A stretch of DNA of 64,000 bases from the NCBI GenBank assembly GCA_037039925.1, contig JAXRKP010000021.1, forward strand, positions 674,446-738,445, written 5' to 3'. Positions within the stretch are counted from its first letter, which is position 1; every line of letters begins with the position of its first letter. Positions 56,031-64,000 of this stretch are shown here, in pieces. Below the pieces are notes generated by a model. The model did not search any database and had not been told where the DNA came from. It saw only the letters and a program-made list of their open reading frames with translations. The stretch is from Doris montereyensis. Lineage: Eukaryota > Mollusca > Gastropoda > Nudibranchia > Dorididae. The position numbers and the translations under genes are program-made.

Positions 56031-57481
56031 CACAAAAGAACATGAAGACAGTAACCAAGAATTTTTTTATTTATTTTGCTGAGCTGTCCAGTCTTCTATT
56101 TTTGTGTTTTCTGTGGTTGTGTGTCATATATGTCTCCAGTTTTTAAATATTGCCAGCACCAGGCACTAGTGTCAACAGTGCCACACCCTCTTTTTTACTT
56201 GTAAGTGTAAGTGTGCTCTCTCCTGAAGAACCTCATACACTTTGTTGACACTGTCAGAGTCATTGAGCTCTTCAACACCTCAATATCAAATTTTGCTCCA
56301 CCATGGACCATCACTATTTGCAACTCTAGCCTCGTCAGAATCAGATTCATGACGGTGCATAATCTGTTCATCATCAAAATCTACAATTTCAAGTCGCCGG
56401 TGTTGGAAAAATAGGTCATATCTGGGTGAAATCGTCAAATGTTGAACGGAAAAATTCCTGCCGTAGTAATAAGAGTCTATTACAACGTAAAGGAAACTAG
56501 TCTATATTTTAATAACAATTTACATTGTTCTATTTTATATTAATATTCTGCCTCTTTAGAGGAACAGGTCAAGTTTCGACTACAGTCGAAGTCGGCACTA
56601 CAATGTTGAATGTCAACCAGAAGTTCTGACTATAGACATAGTATGACAGTCGAACACAGCAACATTAGGGTTAAGGAGTTCTCAGATTTGACCCTTGTTG
56701 TGCCTTGTGGTCTGCTCCATTGTAGATCTAGATCTAGGTTTACCGGGGAAAAAAAATGAATTAATATATATTACGATCAATTACCCTGAACCCCTCCCTC
56801 CCCCTCTTACTGGACTGATGTTGTTATAGTATTATAGTAATAATAAATAGATAGCAGTGTTGATGTTACTACACAACTCTAGATATATCTAGCTCTATCT
56901 AGATCTTCTAGATCTAGATCTATCTACTAATCTAGATCAAATCTACGGCCAGCGCTATTTGCAAATATGACGGATAGACATTGCCACTATCTGTCATTAA
57001 TTTTAATGGTGAAATAAGATCGTCCCTCATTCGGTTCGCCATTAGTGATGTTTGGACTTTGCCACTATCCATCATTAATGATGGACCTGAGCATAATCTC
57101 AGTTAAATTAGGAATATAATTTAAACATGATCTAGATTCTACATGTACGGTAGATAGATCTAAAGATCTAATGATGATTCTATTTTATTACTATTTATAT
57201 GACATTTTCCTTATTTCCCCTGTATGTGACAAATTACAGCTGAATATGATGGATCAGAACAATTCACCATTAGATCTAGATGTGACTTGCGTGAATTGAT
57301 TCTACATTCTAACCTCTTTCTCTCTCTCTCTCTGTCTCTCTCGTAAGTTTATCTCTCTCCTATTTTTCTTGACAATACATCCGATACTGATGACGAATAA
57401 GCTTTTTTCTCTCAGAGATCCATTATTATTGTGAATAGTCACTTCGTAAATCTACTGTACGTTTTAGTGTTGTTATCTTAC
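56031..57481. other. Unassigned DNA, rich in AGATCT/TCTAGA motifs at the right
   Basis: Clusters such as TCTAGATCTAGATCT near 56725 and 56880-56940. No exon recognised. Would be an intron of the minus-strand gene if the promoter at 57.5-57.8 kb is real. Confidence 0.45.
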
Positions 57482-58000
57482 CTTCACACAGGACAAAAAG
57501 ATGAGAATGATCAATGATATAAGGCCGGTTTCACAAAACGATCCATCCCCATTTCCCTCTTTTGTCAAAATGTACATGTTATATTTCTTACAAGTCCAAT
57601 GCCATTGACGTAATATTACGCGAACTGCACACGTCCGTCGACCAAGGTTTCCCTGGCGTTTATTTAGTGACGTAACGCTTGGGCATCTGGTTTGGAGAGT
57701 TCCTGACTTTTCCCTAGTTCTCAATAAGATGTGAAGTTTGTGTTTGTGTTTTCCGACACCTCGGGCGTGGAGTCCACGGTGGTGCCTTACCGTTGATCAG
57801 ATGACTCGCGCGTTCCGGATCGTGTGGAAGGATGAAAACCGATGATTTTTTGTCCCGTTTTTTGTAAAATTCTGTGATTGTACGCCTTTATACTATCCTT
57901 ATTACGTGTTACGGGTTTATCGTGTGTGCCATTCTGCTGAAACCGGCACGGTAAACTTTCGACTTATACAACGAGTGAGGATGCGATACAATGATGTCAA
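57482..58000 (-). promoter_or_regulatory. CpG-rich region with putative minus-strand first exon
   Basis: CpG density rises strongly (GTCCGTCGACC, GACGTAACGC, ACTCGCGCGTTCCGGATCG). On the minus strand it is followed by a donor (CTGTGTGAAG|GTAAGATA at 57482). It could be the 5' UTR exon and promoter of the minus-strand gene at 53.9-55.4 kb. Confidence 0.35.
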
Positions 58001-59384
58001 AGTTAGTTAGCTAACCGTACCAGTTTAGTTTAGTTAGGGTTGTTAGGCTACATTTCTCTGAATATTTCGAAGCTTCCTGTGTATATCTAGATCTCTAAGT
58101 GTATAATTATCATAATGTTATATAAAACGTGTTTTCGAAGTAATGGAGATAGATCTAGATCTAGATATAGGCTATATAATATGAAATTTGAAATCAATGT
58201 AACCGTACGAAATGTAAAAAGGTTTTCACCAACAGTCAGTTAGATATAGATGATCTAGACTTGCTAGAGACTACAGACACCCAGTACACACAAGATTATG
58301 AAAGAATGTAATCAGAATCTAGACCCATGCCCAATGTCTCTAGTTCAGACCTTGTTGTTGATGTTGTCCCTGTATTCAAGCGTAATCTGCATCAATGAAT
58401 TTGAATGAAACGCTGAAACATAATATAACAGCTGAGCGTCCATAGTAAGGTTGCTTAGGGTCACAGTCATAGGTCATTTCCGGCGAAAGGCCGGTGTTTA
58501 CGTTCACAAATTAAAAAAAGATCATGAGATATTACCACACGCTTTCACTTTGATATATTTACATGTATTATGTTAGATCTACTACTAGTATATTGCAAGA
58601 TAGGCGGGAATGGAAAAGAGAAACCAATCGTTAGTATTGTTTACAGGGCACATCACCCAACCACTTAGCAAAACAAAAGCAAATGCAGAGGTATGCGAGA
58701 AATCAAACGAAAACACAAGAACAGTAAAATTACGATGTGGGCTACATGTAGGTGAAGATTTCAATCTGGGTTGTATGCATATCAATGTGAAAATGGTACA
58801 TTATTACACACTATAAAATCAATAGGGTTAACCAATACAAACACTCCAATAGGGCCCAGGGCGTGTTCTGCTTGGTTTTTTTTTGGTGCCAGGAACCACC
58901 TGTAAAATATTGCAACACACTAAGAAGGTACTACTATGATTTCTTTGCAATATACACCATCGCATCGACTTGCTTTACCTAACACACACACACACACACA
59001 CTCACACTAGTTTCACACTACACTTCTCTGCAGGGCCTTTCATGCTGGTGACACCACAGGGAGCCTGTAGTCGTTTCTCCTACCTCCCACTTTCTCTTGT
59101 GGTGCCCTCTCGAAATGGGAACCAAGAAAGCTTAGTTAGCTGTACAAAAATATTCCCTGGAATAAGGTTAAAGGTCTTGGTATTTCTTCTTTGCGTGAAC
59201 AAAAATAATAATTTTGGAGCCAGGCACCAAGCTAGTTCCATCCTCAAACTGGCAGTGGCATGGCGCGTGTGTGGCCGCTGACTGACGAATTCTATTTCTA
59301 TCGAGATCCTCGCCTTCTAGACTTAGCCAAAGACCAGCTCTACGTGCTGTGATGCTGATACACACTAATGTGTGTTGTACGCTA
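58001..59384. other. Unassigned DNA between the inverted gene copies
   Basis: Contains AGATCT clusters (58080-58170), a (CA)n run (58981-59003) and no supported exon. Confidence 0.45.
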
Positions 59385-60689
<1,305 letters not shown>

Positions 60690-61625
60690 GACCATCAGCA
60701 CGGCAAAGCTTCATATATTTTAATGATGGAACTGGAATGTGGCGCTACTGACACATCTTTTCTCCTTCTTGGGAATGTTATACATTGTATGGCATCCAAC
60801 CAAGATCGCTCTTGATAGAATGGGTGTGTGAGTTCCATCATCCGGGTTGATGGTGGTCGACTTAAGCTGTGTTGATATCCCAGGCTGCTCAATGTATTGT
60901 ATGCTAACCATTCATCGTTCAGTATAGTAACTGATCTAGCTTGACACTCACGTTGCATGATTGGGATGAGGGGTTTCTCTGACTGACTTTCTTCGGTACT
61001 CAGAAGTATCTGCAGCCGTTCCCTTATTTGGGCCCAAACGCCGATGGCCCATCGATGAGCCTTCCTGTGATTTATTTTATTTTCCGAGGGTACATCATCA
61101 TCAACGTCACTTAGCGATGATCTCCTGCCAGCTGCCTGCTACGGTTGTATTTACTGCACCCAGCAAATCTCGCCTCATCATTATGTGTCGGCTCTGTTTC
61201 AGTGCCAATCAAATTCTCACAGGTTGCAAGGATGCTGGAACAAACTTTTCGGCACAAGTTGAACCAGTCCACGGAGGTACTTACGTCTTCCAGTGCAAAC
61301 AGCCACTTTTGTGCGCTCATATCAAGGATAGTAGAAAATTGAGCTCCAGGATGCATTTGAGGCAGTCATGATTGAACGCCATTGCCCTTGTTCACATATG
61401 TATAATGGAAAAAATGATTCACTTGTCACAGTGATCTTGTCTCTGGCATTTTTTTCAGACATCTCAACACAGCTCTAAATTCATCTCCAACTTTATTCCT
61501 CTTCAGAGTCTGTTTTATTGCAATTCCACATTTGTGGCAAGGATCAACTGTGTCAGGATCTTGCAATAAACCATGATGAATCAGGAAACTGGCTGTGCTG
61601 CAGCTTTTTCTATCGGGATAATACT
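60690..61625 (-). pseudogene. Merlin / ISXO2-like (IS1595-type) transposase remnant
   Basis: Minus strand, changing frames. Zinc-binding N-terminus (DPDTVDPCHKCGIAIKQTLK), EFRAVLRCLKK, then FSTILDMSAQKWLFALEDVS, NDEARFAGCSKYNRSRQL (first D region, DExxF...KYNRGR-like), RLIDGPSAFGPK (WVFGG-like), SVTILNDEWLAYNTLSSLGY (second D) and NPDDGTHTPILSRAIL (TGAHTxxIE-like region, E lost). The order matches the ISXO2/IS1595 DDE family that defines Merlin DNA transposons. At least three frameshifts make it inactive. Terminal repeats were not found. Confidence 0.7.
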
Positions 61626-61689
61626 AGTGAACATTCTCTGAGATGCATCTTGCTTGCTTGTTTCAAAGTTGGAGGAAGTCTCGGTTGTG

Positions 61690-62226
61690 ACATTGCTGTG
61701 AAGCCTTATTCTCACCACTTAATTGGACCTATCATAGCCACGCTTACCCCGCCAAGCTATTGTCAGGTTGGACGTGATCTGGGCTTAGGCCTCAATGCTA
61801 CCCTTTATTCGGCTGACCTAGGCCTAAACTAAACAGTAGATGTCAAACGTTGTTTCCAAACCATCAGTACTGTCATTCTCAAAAAGGAGGAAGCCTTACA
61901 TGCCACTAGTGTCAATGTCATTTCTGTAAGTGTAAGAGTACAAAGGCACACATAGCAGTGATGCTTGTGTGTGTGACTCCGTGATCTGTGACCAAGCCAA
62001 AGTAGATTCTAGGAGGTGGTGATACAGGTGGTGGTATAACAAATTGTATTTTACAATAGGTACTAAGTCATAAGTGCCTTTAATGCCAAATCATTGGCAG
62101 ATGGCAGATAGCAGTATGACGATTTTTTTCATTTTGTTTGTAGTAAATTGTAGTGTCATACTCATATTAGTACCAAGGTGCAAAAAATGGCGGTATAACG
62201 GGGGCATTATAACAAGGTTTGAGTGT
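61690..62226. mobile_element. Non-autonomous TIR element, copy 2 (left end lost)
   Basis: Collinear with 36198-36875: GCTGACCTAGGCCTAA, AATGTCATTTCTGTAAGTGT, GGTGGTGATACANGGTGG, CCAAATCATTGGCAGATGGC. The right end is TATAACAAGGTTTGAGTGT. Confidence 0.65.
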
Positions 62227-62554
62227 AAAATAAATTGTTTGCAAACTCACACTGATGAAGTCAAATGCTTTGAATTTGAAGCTGGCAAGGGGCAAAGTGA
62301 AATTCTTTTCTTTTATTTAAAGGATGTATTTTCAATTCATTGTTATTTTCTTCATGAGGAGAGAGATGAAAGTTGAGAGTAATGAGAGTAAGCATTCAGA
62401 GAGAGCGAATGACAGAATTGTCAATTTAATTCATAAAGTATATATTATATTGTATATATTTTGTATTTAATTAGTGTGCAAGAATAAGCATTTGGGCTCT
62501 TCATAACATTGCTGCTCATCCAGCATCTGAAAAGCTTCTTTTCTCTTTCAACAG
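62227..62554. other. Unassigned DNA upstream of the plus gene copy
   Basis: No exon seen. Ends in a pyrimidine-rich acceptor (TTCTTTTCTCTTTCAACAG). Confidence 0.45.
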
Positions 62555-62607
62555 GTGCCCTGATGTGATAGTCCCAGTCTCCTGGTGACATTGCAGCAAC
62601 TAGGGAT
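62555..62607 (+). other. Small upstream (5' UTR-like) exon, plus copy
   Basis: GTGCCCTGATGTGATAGT... to CTAGGGAT|GTGTAG, conserved with 55374-55321 on the opposite strand, including the acceptor. Confidence 0.45.
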
Positions 62608-62706
62608 GTGTAGAGTAATTATCTTAAAGGCAGATTCGAAAAGATGCAATGTTAAAAAAAAGAAAAAGATTTAAACCTGCTTCACCTGCTTGATTTGTGA
62701 TTTCAG

Positions 62707-63804
62707 GACTAACAGAGAGGAATGTAATATTGAAAAACATGTCAGATGAACAGCATGGAGTACCACCCAAATTTGTTTCACAGTTATTTCAAACAACAAT
62801 ATAATGACTGACACAAGTATTGCAGAGTTACCCAACGCTGAATTATGGCAACAGGAGGATCTTAGAAATTGTCCGTCCTTATCAACTGCTAAGCCGTCTT
62901 CAAGGAGCAATGTTAACGTAGGAGTCGATGTAGAAAATGTGTTATCATTTGAATCTTCACCCATTCCTGTATTTTGTGTCGAGAATAGAGCTATGAAAAC
63001 TACTCAAGGAAAGCAAGTCAGCAGCAATGAAAACCGTTTAAAGAAAAAGCCAGATACAGGAATTCAGCCCTCTGAAACTGAAGAAATGGATTTGGATCTG
63101 TCACTTGCTGATAATGTAGTGTCAGAAAATATTGATGAGTTTGACACAAACTCTGTTGACATTAAACCACTTTGTAGTAATACTCTGTCTTCGGGGGAAT
63201 GATAAATGAAGACTCTCCCTTGGATTATTCAACAATGAAATGTTTCAAAATAGTGCATCAGGAACAAATCCAAAGCCTTGATATGTCGTCTGGTACAATG
63301 GTTGCCAATGTTGACATGAGTGCAACACACTGCAAAAAAACAAATGAAATCGGTTGCACTGATATAAAGACAATATATTCTAATAAAGTTGTTTATGGAC
63401 AATCAGAGAGAGTAGTAGGTCATTTGGATATAAAGACAGAATACTCCGATGAATGTGTCCCGGACAGTCAGAGAGGGTAGTACGCCATTTGGATATAAAG
63501 ACAGAATACTCTGATGAACTTGTCTCGGGACAGTCAGAGAGAGTAGTAGGCCATTTGGATATAAAGACAGAATACTCTGATGAACTTGTTTCGGGACAGT
63601 CAGAGAGAGTAGTAGGCCATTTGGATGCAGGGAGTGATGGGAAAAAAACTGCTACAAGATGGAAGATTCCATTTCAACAGATTGTGAACTTGATAGTGAT
63701 GTTAACATTGAACAACACACAAATTCCAGCAGTGCATTGTTTCAAGTGAAACTGCATTCTCACACAGTCTGTCAACATGTGAGGAACCAGAGCTTGATGA
63801 TGAG
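62707..63804 (+). CDS. Acidic-repeat protein exon, plus copy of the inverted pair (frame-broken)
   Basis: Paralogue of 55220-53883. Same acceptor (TTGTGATTTCAG|GACTAACAG), same donor (CTTGATGATGAG|GTAAAGC). Encodes NAELWQQEDLRNCPSLSTAK, FESSPIPVFCVENRAMKT, EEMDLDLSLADNVVSENIDE and VDIKPLCSNTLSSGE. After a frame break at about 63200 it continues CFKIVHQEQIQSLDMSSGTM and 22-residue repeats (HLDIKTEYSDELVSGQ). Function unknown. Acidic and repeat-rich; its downstream exons would lie to the right of the window. A G lost near 63464 breaks the repeats as well. About 100 codons of the minus copy's N-terminal part are absent here. Confidence 0.6.
63394..63640 (+). repeat. 66 bp tandem repeat encoding acidic peptide units
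   Basis: Four units, nearly identical to the minus-strand units at 54050-54345. The central two are almost perfect copies. Confidence 0.9.
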
Positions 63805-63871
63805 GTAAAGCGTTAGCAGTAGCCTACCTTGTATGTTTAATATGATTGCATCCTTTATTATAATAAATTCA

Positions 63872-63975
63872 CCGTGAGACCTCTCAATTCTCAAATTGGG
63901 AAATCTTTGATTGTAAAATTGTCCCGATTATCGGATTTTCCGGTTTCCCAGGGACCTAGGGATTTTTGTTTTCCC
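63872..63975. repeat. Pogo/Tigger-like terminal repeat remnant, second copy
   Basis: TTGTCCCGATTATCGGATTT TCCGGTTTCCCAGGGACC. Shares its left half with 55598-55668. Confidence 0.4.
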
Positions 63976-64000
63976 TCGATAGTTTGAGGTACCTAAGCCC

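Overview
The window is eukaryotic: genes are split by GT/AG introns, unique DNA is AT-rich, and much of the rest is micro/minisatellite and transposon debris. The animal is most likely a lophotrochozoan and probably a gastropod mollusc. That is an inference from an invertebrate-like AP-1 sigma subunit, mollusc-type tRNA-derived SINEs and dense AGATCT/TCTAGA clusters; no species can be named.

Left part (1-14 kb): no gene is recognised. The dominant feature is about 19 copies of one ~140 bp repeat, all in the same orientation, mixed with microsatellites, C/G homopolymer tracts and two minus-strand tRNA-derived SINEs. A CpG-richer patch at 12.85-13.27 kb could be a promoter or first exon. Two large minisatellites follow (about 29 bp units at 14.7-15.3 kb; 43 bp units at 16.6-18.1 kb).

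AP-1 sigma gene (18.8-35.5 kb, minus strand): the one clearly conserved cellular gene. Five exons can be placed: exon 1 ends with the initiator ATG at 35335, then 29453-29275, 28731-28623, 26228-26092 and a short last exon at 18843-18799. Its introns hold a 24 bp-unit satellite (27.6-28.6 kb), SINEs and a near full-length but broken APE-type LINE (30.7-34.0 kb). Exon 4 lacks one base inside a homopolymer.

Zinc-finger zone (38.8-45.6 kb, minus strand): a C2H2 exon with a splice acceptor at 45627, three shortened fingers, four normal fingers and a frameshift. It runs on into decaying fingers split by two LINE insertions, and then into a satellite of dead fingers with an 82 bp period (a finger repeat is 84 bp), so all units lack the same 2 bp.

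Transposon zone (47-53.5 kb): a PIF/Harbinger element whose transposase (+) and MADF/Myb-like protein (-) genes are interleaved, each with its large exon inside the other's intron. Both are decayed. LINE 3' ends and more SINEs follow.

Right part (53.8-64 kb): one protein-coding exon with 66 bp acidic repeats is present twice in inverted, head-to-head orientation (53.9-55.4 kb minus; 62.6-63.8 kb plus). Both copies share the same reading-frame break. Between them lie a LINE fragment, a CpG-rich putative promoter, AGATCT-rich DNA, a long CT repeat, a Merlin/ISXO2-like transposase remnant and a second copy of a TIR element first seen at 36.2 kb. The minus copy may be the 5' part of the zinc-finger gene, but the splice phases do not join directly.
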